A stretch of DNA of 64,000 bases from Sporosarcina jiandibaonis (GTDB taxonomy: Bacteria; Bacillota; Bacilli; Bacillales_A; Planococcaceae): NCBI RefSeq assembly GCF_013184495.1, contig NZ_JAAOIY010000002.1, positions 124,001 to 188,000 of the forward strand, in the 5' to 3' direction. The notes below the pieces were generated by a model. It ran no database searches and was not told the origin of the DNA. It saw only the letters and a list, made by a program, of their open reading frames with translations. The position numbers and the translations under genes are program-made. This document shows, piece by piece, positions 25,872 to 34,295 of the stretch (positions are counted from its first letter, which is position 1; the number at the start of each line of letters is the position of its first letter).

Positions 25872-25903
25872 ATTTTCCACACCACAAAAGAAGGATGGTG
25901 AAT

Positions 25904-27298
25904 ATGAAGGAAACGGTTAAAGAAGGTCCACAGAATCTTAAGCGAGTGATGAAAAGTAGACATTTATTCATGATTTCATTAGGAGGAGTCATCGGAACGG
26001 GATTATTTCTAGGTTCGGGCTATGCGATAGGGGAAGCCGGACCGATTGGGACAATTTTAGCCTACCTAGTAGGCGGTCTGCTAATGTATTTAGCAATGGT
26101 ATGCCTTGGAGAACTGTCGGTGATAATGCCGGTTTCAGGATCTTTCCAGGCCCATGCAACCAAGTATATCGGACCCGGAACAGGATTTATGATTGGTTGG
26201 ATCTATTGGTTAAGTTGGGCGCTGTATGTAGGGCTTGAGTTTATCGCAGCCGGATTATTAATGGGAAGATGGTTCCCGGATGTGCCGACATGGATTTGGT
26301 GCGCGTTATTCATAGTGCTTCTATTTTCCATCAACGCTTTAAGTACCAAAACCTTTGCCGAAACAGAATACTGGTTTGCGGGAATAAAAGTCATTGCAGT
26401 TATTTTGTTCATCGGGATCGGTTTATGTGCGATGTTCGGGTTAATTGCAATGGACGGAACACCGGCCCCATTTTTGTCTAATATTGTCGCGGACGGAATA
26501 TTGCCCACAGGAGTTACGGGCGTTTTTATCGTTATGATGACTGTTATTTACGCATTTCAAGGCTCTGAAATTATGGGGGTCGCAGCCGGAGAAACGGAAG
26601 AACCCGAGAAAAACATACCGAAGGCAATTCGCACGATTGTTGTGCGGGTGATTGTGTTTTATATACTTGCGATCTTCGTTTTGTCGGCACTCGTTCCATG
26701 GAAACAAGCCGGGGTCCTTGAAAGTCCATTCGTGACTGTTTTAGATATCATCGGCATTCCATTCGCGGCGGATATTATGAATTTCGTCATATTAACAGCC
26801 ATTTTGTCAGTCGGAAATACCGGTCTCTTCGCTTGTACGAGAATTCTTTATTCATTATCCCAGGACAAAATGGCGCATCCGCTGTTTGGGAAATTGAATA
26901 AACGCGGCGTGCCTATGAATGCATTATATGTAACGTTGGCTTTCGCGCTCTTGTCGCTGCTTACTAGTTTCATAGCGGAATCAACATTATTTGTAGTGTT
27001 GCTGTCTGTCAGCGGAATCGGCGGAACAATAACTTGGCTGATTATCGCTTTATCGCAATATAGATTCCGAAAACAGTATTTGAAAGATGGAGGTAAGCTA
27101 GAAGACTTGAAATACAGAGTGCGTCTCTTTCCGTTCATCCCGATTCTCTGTATCTCGATTTGCATACTGCTATTCGCTTTCACAGCAATCGATCCAACGC
27201 AACGTGTGTCGCTATTTTTAGGCCTTGGTTTTATTGGTGCATGTTATCTGTATTACTATTTACGCTATACGAGGAAAAAGAAGGTTACTGAGTCTTAA
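25904..27298 (+). CDS. Amino acid permease (APC superfamily)
   Basis: A 464-residue, 12-span APC-family amino acid transporter. MISLGGVIGTGLFLGSGYAI at the first helix, the EGxxEEPEKNIPKAI-type consensus (GETEEPEKNIPKAIRT) at about 228-243, and PMNALYVTLA further on are typical of the AAT/GabP/LysP group. The ATG at 25904 is spaced correctly from AAGAAGG, unlike the ATG at 25895. It probably imports the substrate of the Rieske oxygenase upstream (32 nt apart). A strong terminator follows. Confidence 0.9.
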   Translation: MKETVKEGPQNLKRVMKSRHLFMISLGGVIGTGLFLGSGYAIGEAGPIGTILAYLVGGLLMYLAMVCLGELSVIMPVSGSFQAHATKYIGPGTGFMIGWIYWLSWALYVGLEFIAAGLLMGRWFPDVPTWIWCALFIVLLFSINALSTKTFAETEYWFAGIKVIAVILFIGIGLCAMFGLIAMDGTPAPFLSNIVADGILPTGVTGVFIVMMTVIYAFQGSEIMGVAAGETEEPEKNIPKAIRTIVVRVIVFYILAIFVLSALVPWKQAGVLESPFVTVLDIIGIPFAADIMNFVILTAILSVGNTGLFACTRILYSLSQDKMAHPLFGKLNKRGVPMNALYVTLAFALLSLLTSFIAESTLFVVLLSVSGIGGTITWLIIALSQYRFRKQYLKDGGKLEDLKYRVRLFPFIPILCISICILLFAFTAIDPTQRVSLFLGLGFIGACYLYYYLRYTRKKKVTES

Positions 27299-27322
27299 CA
27301 TTGTTTGAAAGTAGGTAAATTA

Positions 27323-27356
27323 AAATTCCCCGAGTCTATAATGACTTGGGGAATTT
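27323..27356. terminator. Bidirectional terminator between permease and hydantoinase operons
   Basis: AAATTCCCC...GGGGAATTT with an inner AGT/ACT pair. It lies between convergent operons and can serve both. Confidence 0.85.
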
Positions 27357-27398
27357 CGTTGTTAATATACACACTATATCATTGTTTAAGAATAGGTT

Positions 27399-28961
27399 TT
27401 AACCAATTGCCAAAGCCCCAGCTGCTTTCGCACGTATCTTCGTTGCGTCACCTGGCAAATAAGCAAGCGGCACATCTTCAAAATCAACGATGACAAGATC
27501 ATCAGGATCAGCCCCGGCGTTGATTGCTTCTTGTCGAGCCATTTCTTTGGCAGCTTCAAGTGTTTTTTCTCTTCCAAGCTCATCAAGTGAAAAGATTCGT
27601 TCGATTTGTCCGCTTACTTGTGATATTGCGGAACCAATGGCATTTGCGACGCCAGAGTTGTTCGGTTTGATCACTTCGGATGCGCCTTTTAATTCAGCAG
27701 GGAACAAGATGCTTCCGCCTCCTACTAAAATGACGGGAACGGGTTCTGCACTTGTTTTCATTTTATCAATGGATTCTTCGACCATACCAATCATTTCTGC
27801 GTAAATCTTTTCAAGTAATGCTTTATCCAAATGAGCGATATGCTCGGGATTACCAAGTTCAGCTTTCCCAAGAGCAACGGCAATGTCTGTCGTCGTTAGT
27901 GTATCGCCGCCAAATATTAAACTCTTTTCATGGAGCTTATGGCCAACACTTTCAGGACCGATTTGGAAACTTCTATCATCATTAATTTGAACAATCGTGC
28001 CGCCGCCGAGCCCGATGGCAGAGATATCAGGCATTCGGAAATTTGTACGAACACCGCCAATTTCAACTGCAAGGGAAGACTGACGAGGGAATGAACCAAT
28101 CAGCACACCAACGTCGGTCGTTGTCCCGCCTACGTCGACAACGATTGCGTCAGACTGCTCGGTTAAATAGGAAGCACCGCGCAAACTATTTGTTGGTCCG
28201 CAAGCAATCGTTAAAATCGGGTATTTCACTGTATATTCCACCGACATCAACGTGCCGTCATTTTGTCCGAAAAACACTTTTGCGTGAATGCCTTCTTGCT
28301 TTAACGCTTGGACAAAGCCATCCGCTGTAGATCGTGCGACATCGACGATAGCGGCGTTCAAGATGGTCGCATTTTCTCGTTCTAAGAGGCCCACACTTCC
28401 GATTTCATTGGACATTGAAAGAGCTACATCATTTCCGAGAACCTCCGCTAATATGGCTGCCGCCCTTGTCTCATGCGTGTCTGAGACGGGGGAGAAGACG
28501 GATACGATCGCGACGGAATCTACTTGACCTTTAATCTCTTCTGCAATTTGGTAAATATGTTGTTCATCCAATTCAACGATTTCACGACCGTCAAACTCAT
28601 GACCACCGCGGACAAGATAAACGTGTTTGCCAAGGATGGTCTTTAAATCTTCGGGAACACCGACCAGCGGTTTAATCGCAAGCGTAGCCGGAGCGCCGAT
28701 GCGGATGATGGCAACGCGATTCAATCGTTTTCGCTCGACGATCGCATTCGTGCAATGTGTCGTTCCGAGCATCGCGAACTTAATTTTCTCTACAGGCACA
28801 TCAGCCGATGCGACGACTTCCTTCATCGCATTATAAATTCCGCTGCTGACATCTTCTGTCGTAGGTGCTTTCACTTCAGAAATAACGTTATATGATTCAT
28901 CTAAAATGACTGCGTCTGTGTGCGTACCGCCAACGTCAATACCAATTCTATAACTACTCAT
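27399..28961 (-). CDS. Hydantoinase/oxoprolinase N-terminal family protein (HyuA-like)
   Basis: A 520-residue member of the HyuA family, of the ASKHA fold. RIGIDVGGTHTDAVI at residues 5-19 is the phosphate-binding loop. GTTHCTNAIVERK at about 69-81, IVDVGGTTTDVGVLIG-type loop at about 272 and GLGGGT at about 313 are typical. It probably carries out ATP-dependent ring opening or acyl phosphate chemistry on a hydantoin-, oxoproline- or acetone-like substrate with the DUF917 protein upstream. No HyuB partner is present. It is last in the permease-DUF917-HyuA operon. Confidence 0.87.
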   Translation of the reverse strand: MSSYRIGIDVGGTHTDAVILDESYNVISEVKAPTTEDVSSGIYNAMKEVVASADVPVEKIKFAMLGTTHCTNAIVERKRLNRVAIIRIGAPATLAIKPLVGVPEDLKTILGKHVYLVRGGHEFDGREIVELDEQHIYQIAEEIKGQVDSVAIVSVFSPVSDTHETRAAAILAEVLGNDVALSMSNEIGSVGLLERENATILNAAIVDVARSTADGFVQALKQEGIHAKVFFGQNDGTLMSVEYTVKYPILTIACGPTNSLRGASYLTEQSDAIVVDVGGTTTDVGVLIGSFPRQSSLAVEIGGVRTNFRMPDISAIGLGGGTIVQINDDRSFQIGPESVGHKLHEKSLIFGGDTLTTTDIAVALGKAELGNPEHIAHLDKALLEKIYAEMIGMVEESIDKMKTSAEPVPVILVGGGSILFPAELKGASEVIKPNNSGVANAIGSAISQVSGQIERIFSLDELGREKTLEAAKEMARQEAINAGADPDDLVIVDFEDVPLAYLPGDATKIRAKAAGALAIG

Positions 28962-28962
28962 G

Positions 28963-30054
28963 TCAGTTCCCCTCCTTGCGAATTAAATCCTCGAGTGGTG
29001 TGAAATCCAAGTCATAGCCGAAGTAACGAGGACCCGCGACTTCAATTCCCTTATCCGTGCGCCACAGAGGATTGGCCGGCATTCCGATGACGATGCAACG
29101 CGCACCGTATTTCAGTCCTTCAGTCGTAATCGGCATGCCCGTGTCCGAATCCAGAACAGCAATTAAATCGGGCGTCACGCAAAGTACTTTATCTTTAGTT
29201 TCGGCAAGTAAATGTTCATTTTGAAAATGAAGGTAACACTCTTCACCTTTATAGTCGTCTAAACCTTCAATCGTCGCAGTTCCTTTTGCAAAACCTGCTT
29301 CAGTTTTTCGGTTTATATCCGTCACTTTTCCTTTGAAGAGTCGATGGCCGTTCGTCAATTTAAGCACTTCTTCAATTGGGTCTTCATTTCGTTCTTTCGC
29401 TTCACGGATTTTTCGTCCGATTTCCTCTTCTAGCGTTAAAATATTATGGATTGCGGACTGTTTCACTGTTTTCCCGTCCATTGGGTAAATGGAAAGCATT
29501 ACTGAGCCGCCCATTTCAATCGTCGCAGTTCGCGCAATCCGTTCAGCCCATACATTATTAATCGTATTGAGGAGAAGATTATTTCCTTTTTCATCCGATA
29601 AAACCATCGGGGTTGCAGGGACGCCATCCAAGTAAAATGTCACCATTTGCAGTTCAGGAAACGCGCGTCCCATTCCATCCGCGTCGATAACAGGCAAACC
29701 GAGTCGCGCAGCCAATGCGAGGGGGAGTAATGAGTTGACGCCGCCCGCTTCGATTGGCATTGTCGCATACACTTCCTTGCCTAAATACTCTTGAATCGCT
29801 TCAAATGCAGCAACTGCTTCTTCGCCGTTAGGAATTTTCTCGACCATAACAGTTGGCGCACCCATCATGGCAGAAGGGATAACAAGCGCATCATCCGGAA
29901 CCTCGTCCGGGCTTATCAGGCGAATGGGTCCGTATTCTTCTACGGCTTGCTGCGCCATTAGTTTTCCGATGTAAGGGTCACCGCCGCCACCTGTACCCAG
30001 TAAGGCTGCTCCAATCGCGATATTCTCAATTTCTTCTATTCCAATATATCTCAT
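28963..30054 (-). CDS. DUF917 family protein
   Basis: A 363-residue DUF917 protein. AAFL-type opening IGAALLGTGGGGDPYIGK at about 14-31, EAGGVNSLLPLALAARLGLPVIDADGMGRAFPELQM (shown here only in outline) at about 102-137, and MPANPLWRT near the end are family marks. DUF917 proteins are commonly paired with hydantoinase A-type proteins, and often with cytosine-type permeases. The exact reaction is unknown. It overlaps the upstream permease gene by 4 nt and lies 1 nt before the hydantoinase gene. Confidence 0.87.
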   Translation of the reverse strand: MRYIGIEEIENIAIGAALLGTGGGGDPYIGKLMAQQAVEEYGPIRLISPDEVPDDALVIPSAMMGAPTVMVEKIPNGEEAVAAFEAIQEYLGKEVYATMPIEAGGVNSLLPLALAARLGLPVIDADGMGRAFPELQMVTFYLDGVPATPMVLSDEKGNNLLLNTINNVWAERIARTATIEMGGSVMLSIYPMDGKTVKQSAIHNILTLEEEIGRKIREAKERNEDPIEEVLKLTNGHRLFKGKVTDINRKTEAGFAKGTATIEGLDDYKGEECYLHFQNEHLLAETKDKVLCVTPDLIAVLDSDTGMPITTEGLKYGARCIVIGMPANPLWRTDKGIEVAGPRYFGYDLDFTPLEDLIRKEGN

Positions 30055-31388
30055 GAAATTTTCCCCCTTTGCTTCACTAAAACAAGTTTTTCACTCGAGC
30101 TTTGCATAACTTTGCTTGCGATAAGCTGAAGGCCGAATGCGACCAAAAACGCATCAAATCCAGACGCTCCGGTTATAGAAAACAGTCCAAATCCATTAGG
30201 CGCGGGTGTTGTCATAAACGCAACAAGTGATGAAAGCACCCAAATTGAAACACTGACAATATGCAAGTTTTTCATTGATGAGAGGTTTTCAAAATCATAT
30301 TTCTTCCTGTTCAATAAGAAGTCTCCAACATAAATTCCACCAATTGGGGGAATCAAGGCACTTAAGAAAATAAGGAAGGGGATAAAGTTTTCGTAAATCC
30401 CTCCAACCGCCATCATCGTACCGATAAATCCTGCGGCGATTGTTAAAATGAACTTAGGCGTTTTTCTGAAGATAACAGAAAATCCAAGTGCCGAAGAATA
30501 TAAGTTATTATCATTCGTTGTCCACTGCGCAAGTATGAGAACTAACATTGCGCCAGTACCCCAGCCAAGTCCGAGCATGATGGCAACGATATCTACTTCT
30601 GCGGTCGCTTTTGCAAGGATGGCAGCGATAATAAGAACAATGCTGAACCCGACGAAAAATCCGACAAATGAAGCAATAATTGCATCTTTCGATGATTTGG
30701 CATATCGGGAAATGTCAGGTCCGATAATCGCCCCAATCGCAAGGGAACCGATAACCAGTGAAATTGACAATCCAACCGTTAAAGGATCACCGATAAGAGG
30801 AGCCGCTGCGACTTCTGAAAATGATCTACCATTCATTACTTTGATCAATGAACCGATTAATAAAGCTGCAAGAAGGGGAACGGCGATCAGGCTTAGTTTT
30901 TCAATTGCTTTATAACCGATAAAAGCAGTCGTTGTCATTAAAACGCCACCCGCGACAACGAGTATTTTTGGATGAATGTTAAGGTTAAACACATCAACAA
31001 GCACATTGTGCAAGCTGATTCCAAATAGATCGAGCTGCACGCCGAACCAGCCGAAAAGGGCAATCGCGACAACAACTGACACCGCGTACGAACCATAACG
31101 CCCCAAGGCAAACATGGAAACGAGCGATGTCGACAGCCCCGTTTTAGCTCCGACTACACAGCAAAGAGCGCTAAGTACTGCCAATATGAAACAACCGATG
31201 AACGAAGCAATAACTGCATCTGTCATGGAAAGTCCGCCTCCGAGTGCCCCGCCTAGTGCTGTTGCAGAGAGAGCGACGATGCCTCCAATCCAAACAATCG
31301 AAAGCTTCCCCCAACCTTTACGTTTATCTTGTGGAACTGGTTCCAGTTCATAGTCTTGCACTAATTCTGGTTCAACTCTTTTTTCCAT
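30051..31388 (-). CDS. Cytosine/purine-type permease (NCS1 family, CodB-like)
   Basis: A 445-residue, 12-span NCS1 transporter. ALGGALGGGLSMTDAVIASF near 55-75, the GLSTSLVSMFALGRYGSY segment and the GPDISRYAKSSKDAI loop are typical of CodB-type permeases. It likely imports the ring compound handled by the DUF917/HyuA pair. The ATG at 31388 follows GCGAGGGA at good spacing; an ATG at 31409 would give seven extra residues. First structural gene after the TetR regulator gene. Confidence 0.87.
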   Translation of the reverse strand: MEKRVEPELVQDYELEPVPQDKRKGWGKLSIVWIGGIVALSATALGGALGGGLSMTDAVIASFIGCFILAVLSALCCVVGAKTGLSTSLVSMFALGRYGSYAVSVVVAIALFGWFGVQLDLFGISLHNVLVDVFNLNIHPKILVVAGGVLMTTTAFIGYKAIEKLSLIAVPLLAALLIGSLIKVMNGRSFSEVAAAPLIGDPLTVGLSISLVIGSLAIGAIIGPDISRYAKSSKDAIIASFVGFFVGFSIVLIIAAILAKATAEVDIVAIMLGLGWGTGAMLVLILAQWTTNDNNLYSSALGFSVIFRKTPKFILTIAAGFIGTMMAVGGIYENFIPFLIFLSALIPPIGGIYVGDFLLNRKKYDFENLSSMKNLHIVSVSIWVLSSLVAFMTTPAPNGFGLFSITGASGFDAFLVAFGLQLIASKVMQSSSEKLVLVKQRGKIS

Positions 31389-31425
31389 AATTTTTCCCTC
31401 GCTTTTCATTATATTTTATTTATAA

Positions 31426-32016
31426 TCATGAATATTCAGATTTCAATACGTCGAATATGGATTGAATCATTTGGTCGGCCAATGCCACTTGTTCTTCAAA
31501 ATCTTTGCCTTTGTAAAGATTGATGCCCCAAAACACGCCATTTCCGATTAATACAAATTGCTTGATAACACGATTCACTTCTTCTGATGGGATTAATGGA
31601 AAATCTCTTTTCAAAAGAGCTTCCAAGGAATCGACGAGCCAGTCAGTATATTTGAGCATATGCTTTTGCAAATCCGCTTTAATTTCCGGGATTGGCGAAG
31701 TTACGAGTGAAATATAAGCTGTTGTCGCTTGAAGATCTCCCGTATGGTGAGAAACAATTCCTTTTAACATCGCCGAAAATATCTTGTCGACCGTAGCATC
31801 CTCGTTTTCAAGGAGGATTCTATTCATTTCATCAAAATGATTCAAAAGCAACTGCTCGAATGCTGCGATGAACAACGCTTCTTTGTTTTCATAGAAAAAG
31901 TAGATAGAAGCAGGTTTTATCCCGACTTCCGACGCGATTTTTCTCATTGTGGCGCCTTGATAACCATGTAAAGAATAATGGAGAAGTGCCGCATCTATCA
32001 GTTCTTGTCGCTTCAT
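31426..32016 (-). CDS. TetR/AcrR family transcriptional regulator
   Basis: A 196-residue TetR-family repressor. The helix-turn-helix GATMRKIASEVGIKPASIYFFYENKEALF is at about 21-50. The C-terminal ligand domain has no recognisable signature. It is first in the operon with the permease, DUF917 and HyuA genes. A perfect 16-bp palindrome lies in its own leader, overlapping the region just upstream of its ribosome binding site (AGGTGG), so autoregulation is likely. Confidence 0.9.
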   Translation of the reverse strand: MKRQELIDAALLHYSLHGYQGATMRKIASEVGIKPASIYFFYENKEALFIAAFEQLLLNHFDEMNRILLENEDATVDKIFSAMLKGIVSHHTGDLQATTAYISLVTSPIPEIKADLQKHMLKYTDWLVDSLEALLKRDFPLIPSEEVNRVIKQFVLIGNGVFWGINLYKGKDFEEQVALADQMIQSIFDVLKSEYS

Positions 32017-32026
32017 TTTGTCACCA

Positions 32027-32042
32027 CCTAACAGTTGTTAGG
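32027..32042. promoter_or_regulatory. Perfect palindromic operator of the TetR operon
   Basis: CCTAACA-GT-TGTTAGG, a 16-bp palindrome lying just downstream of the minus-strand -10 box and directly before the tetR ribosome binding site. Size and location are typical for TetR autoregulation. Confidence 0.7.
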
Positions 32043-32045
32043 GTA

Positions 32046-32074
32046 ATTATAGAGAGCCAATAGTCAAAAATCAA
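32046..32074 (-). promoter_or_regulatory. Sigma-A promoter of the TetR / permease / DUF917 / HyuA operon
   Basis: On the minus strand TTGATT, a 17-bp spacer and TATAAT (-10 at 32046-32051). The inverted repeat ATAGTCA-N8-TGACTAT (32060-32081) overlaps the -35 region and may be a second binding site. Confidence 0.7.
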
Positions 32075-32222
32075 TGACTATCTGAAAAATTATAATATAG
32101 TAATTTTGTCCATTTTTTTGTGAAAGCGCAACCAAAATTGATGTACCAACTGTTCACATCTATCGAAATCAAAAAAATTCGCACCTAAATAAATCATATT
32201 TTTAATACATCTTGCTTGACAT

Positions 32223-32255
32223 TGAATTGCAATTCAGTAAATTGATTGCTAGAAT
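32223..32255 (+). promoter_or_regulatory. Promoter with overlapping palindrome before the SDR operon
   Basis: TTGCAA (32227-32232), 17 bp, TAGAAT (32250-32255). The -35 box lies inside the perfect 14-bp palindrome TGAATTGCAATTCA (32223-32236), a good candidate operator. A TTGACA at 32216 is an alternative -35 but lacks a well-spaced -10. Confidence 0.55.
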
Positions 32256-32304
32256 TATAGTGAGATAGAATCTTCAGAAAGTATCGTAAAAAGGGAGTGG
32301 GAAA

Positions 32305-33075
32305 GTGGATATTCAAGATAAAGTGGCCGTCATTACTGGGGGAGCTTCTGGTTTAGGTCTTGGAACGGTCAGAAGTTTAGTGGATAAAGGGGCTAAAGTT
32401 GTCATCTTCGATCTGAATGAATCCAAAGCGAATGAAGTGTGCGAAGAATTAGGGGGAAATGTCTCGTACGCAAACGTAGATGTCACAAGTGAAACATCGG
32501 TCGAAGCGGGCATCAAAACAGCGATTGATACTTTTGGAGCTGTACATATATGCGTTAATTGCGCAGGCATCGCGCCGCCGCAAAAAACAGTCGGGCGGGC
32601 AGGCGCGATGCCATTAGAGAACTTTAAAAAAGTCATCGACGTTAACTTGATCGGGACATTTAATACATTGAGACTGGCGGCGGAAGCAATGGCGAAAAAC
32701 GAGCCGCTGACAGAAGACGGGGAACGAGGGGTCATTATAAACACGGCATCGGTCGCAGCCTTCGACGGCCAAATGGGGCAAGCCGCGTACGGTGCGAGTA
32801 AAGCGGGCGTCGCGGGAATGACGTTGCCGATTGCACGGGATCTTTCCTCATACGGCATCCGCATTAATACGATTGCGCCAGGTTTATTCAGAACGCCGAT
32901 GGCAGAAGGATTGCCGGAAAGAGTCGTTGAAAAACTCGAGGGAATGGTCGAATTTCCAAAGCGACTCGGAACGCCCAATGAATATGCATCGACAGCACTA
33001 TTCTTAATTGAAAACGGCTATGTAAACGGAGAAGTTATCAGGCTGGACGGCGGAATTCGGATGCAACCGCGGTAA
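32305..33075 (+). CDS. Short-chain dehydrogenase, 3-hydroxyacyl-CoA dehydrogenase type
   Basis: A 256-residue SDR. TGGASGLGLG at 11-20 binds NAD(P). NCAGIAPP at about 88, the catalytic Ser in NTASVAAFDG at about 150 and YGASKAG (Tyr-x3-Lys) at about 166 complete the active site. The inserted stretch with GKTVGRAG-like sequence and the end LDGGIRMQPR resemble human HSD17B10-type 3-hydroxy(-2-methyl)acyl-CoA dehydrogenases. With the thiolase and CoA transferase that follow it suggests breakdown of a branched or short acyl chain. GTG start behind GGGAGTGGG. Confidence 0.87.
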   Translation: MDIQDKVAVITGGASGLGLGTVRSLVDKGAKVVIFDLNESKANEVCEELGGNVSYANVDVTSETSVEAGIKTAIDTFGAVHICVNCAGIAPPQKTVGRAGAMPLENFKKVIDVNLIGTFNTLRLAAEAMAKNEPLTEDGERGVIINTASVAAFDGQMGQAAYGASKAGVAGMTLPIARDLSSYGIRINTIAPGLFRTPMAEGLPERVVEKLEGMVEFPKRLGTPNEYASTALFLIENGYVNGEVIRLDGGIRMQPR

Positions 33076-33108
33076 AAGATTTATTCATAAAAAGGGGTGG
33101 AACGTAAA

Positions 33109-34257
33109 ATGACTGAAGTTGTAATTGTAGAAGGAGTTCGCACGGCTGTTGGCCGAAGAAAAGGAATGTTCGCTGGATACAGGCCGGATGAGCTTGCGGC
33201 AGTTGTGCTCGATGGGCTAGTTAAGCGCGCTGGAATTAATAAAGGCGATGTGGAAGATGTCATTTTAGGCTGCGTGACGCAAATGGGCGAACAAGGAAGT
33301 AATATCGCAAGAACAGCAGCGCTAATTGCAGGGTTCCCAATCCATGTTCCCGGCGTCACAATCGATCGTCAATGCGGCTCGAGCCAACAAGCGGTCCATT
33401 TCGCATCTCAAGCAATCGCTTCGGGAGATATGGATATCGTCATCGCGGGCGGCGTGGAAAATATGACGCGCGTGCCGATGTTAGCAACGATGAAAGACAC
33501 AAAACCAAGTCCTAAACTGACGGAAAAATACGAGATTATCAATCAAGGCCTATCTTCCGAACGTATGGTGGAAAAATGGGGATTCACCCGAGAAGACTTG
33601 GATCGTTACTCAGCGGACAGCCATACAAAAGCATTTCATGCGATTAATAATGGGCATTTCGAAAATGAAATTATGCCGGTCGACGTTGAACAAGATGACG
33701 GCACTATCACAACCGTTTCAGTCGACGAAGGCCCGCGAGAAGGTTCTACCGTTGAAGTACTCAGCGAATTAAAAACAGTCTTCGACGAAAACGGCGTCAT
33801 CACTGCAGGTAACGCGAGTCAAATGAGCGACGGGGCATCAGCAGTCCTGCTCATGTCGCGTGAAAGAGCCGACGAGCTCGGCTTGAAACCGAAAGCCCGA
33901 ATCGTGGCTCGAAGCGTCGTTGGATCCGATCCGACGCTCATGCTGACAGGCCCGATTGAAGCCACACGAAAAGTGCTAGAAAAAGCAGGGCTGACAATCG
34001 ACGATATGGACACCTACGAAGTCAACGAAGCATTTGCCCAAGTACCGCTCGCTTGGTTGAAAGACATCGGAGCAGATCCCGACAAACTCAATCCAGATGG
34101 CGGAGCCATCGCGCTAGGACATCCGCTCGGGGCAACCGGCACGAAGCTATTAGTCACACTCATGAACAGATTAGAGCGCACAGGCGGCCGATACGGATTA
34201 CTCGCCATTTGCGAAGGCATGGGCATGGCCAACGCGACGATAATCGAGCGCGTTTAG
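33109..34257 (+). CDS. Acetyl-CoA acetyltransferase (thiolase)
   Basis: A 382-residue thiolase. The acyl-carrying Cys is in DRQCGSSQQ at about 89. NEAFAQV, GGAIALGHPLGATG with the catalytic His, and the second Cys in CEGMGMANA near the end are present. It cleaves 3-ketoacyl-CoA to acetyl-CoA plus a shortened acyl-CoA, or the reverse. The ATG at 33109 follows AAGGGGTGG by 8 nt. It is 33 nt after the SDR gene and 20-40 nt before the CoA transferase gene. Confidence 0.92.
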   Translation: MTEVVIVEGVRTAVGRRKGMFAGYRPDELAAVVLDGLVKRAGINKGDVEDVILGCVTQMGEQGSNIARTAALIAGFPIHVPGVTIDRQCGSSQQAVHFASQAIASGDMDIVIAGGVENMTRVPMLATMKDTKPSPKLTEKYEIINQGLSSERMVEKWGFTREDLDRYSADSHTKAFHAINNGHFENEIMPVDVEQDDGTITTVSVDEGPREGSTVEVLSELKTVFDENGVITAGNASQMSDGASAVLLMSRERADELGLKPKARIVARSVVGSDPTLMLTGPIEATRKVLEKAGLTIDDMDTYEVNEAFAQVPLAWLKDIGADPDKLNPDGGAIALGHPLGATGTKLLVTLMNRLERTGGRYGLLAICEGMGMANATIIERV

Positions 34258-34295
34258 TCGGAAGGGAGTGACTAGCAATCGGTATTTTATCAGGA

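Noticed and set aside
32121-32134. Second cre site (TGAAAGCGCAACCA) between the TetR and SDR genes
   Set aside because: Two mismatches to consensus and not placed on a recognised promoter; too weak to list.
32313-32978. Long minus-strand reading frame of 221 codons
   Set aside because: It lies wholly antisense to the well-supported SDR gene and has no ribosome binding site or family match.
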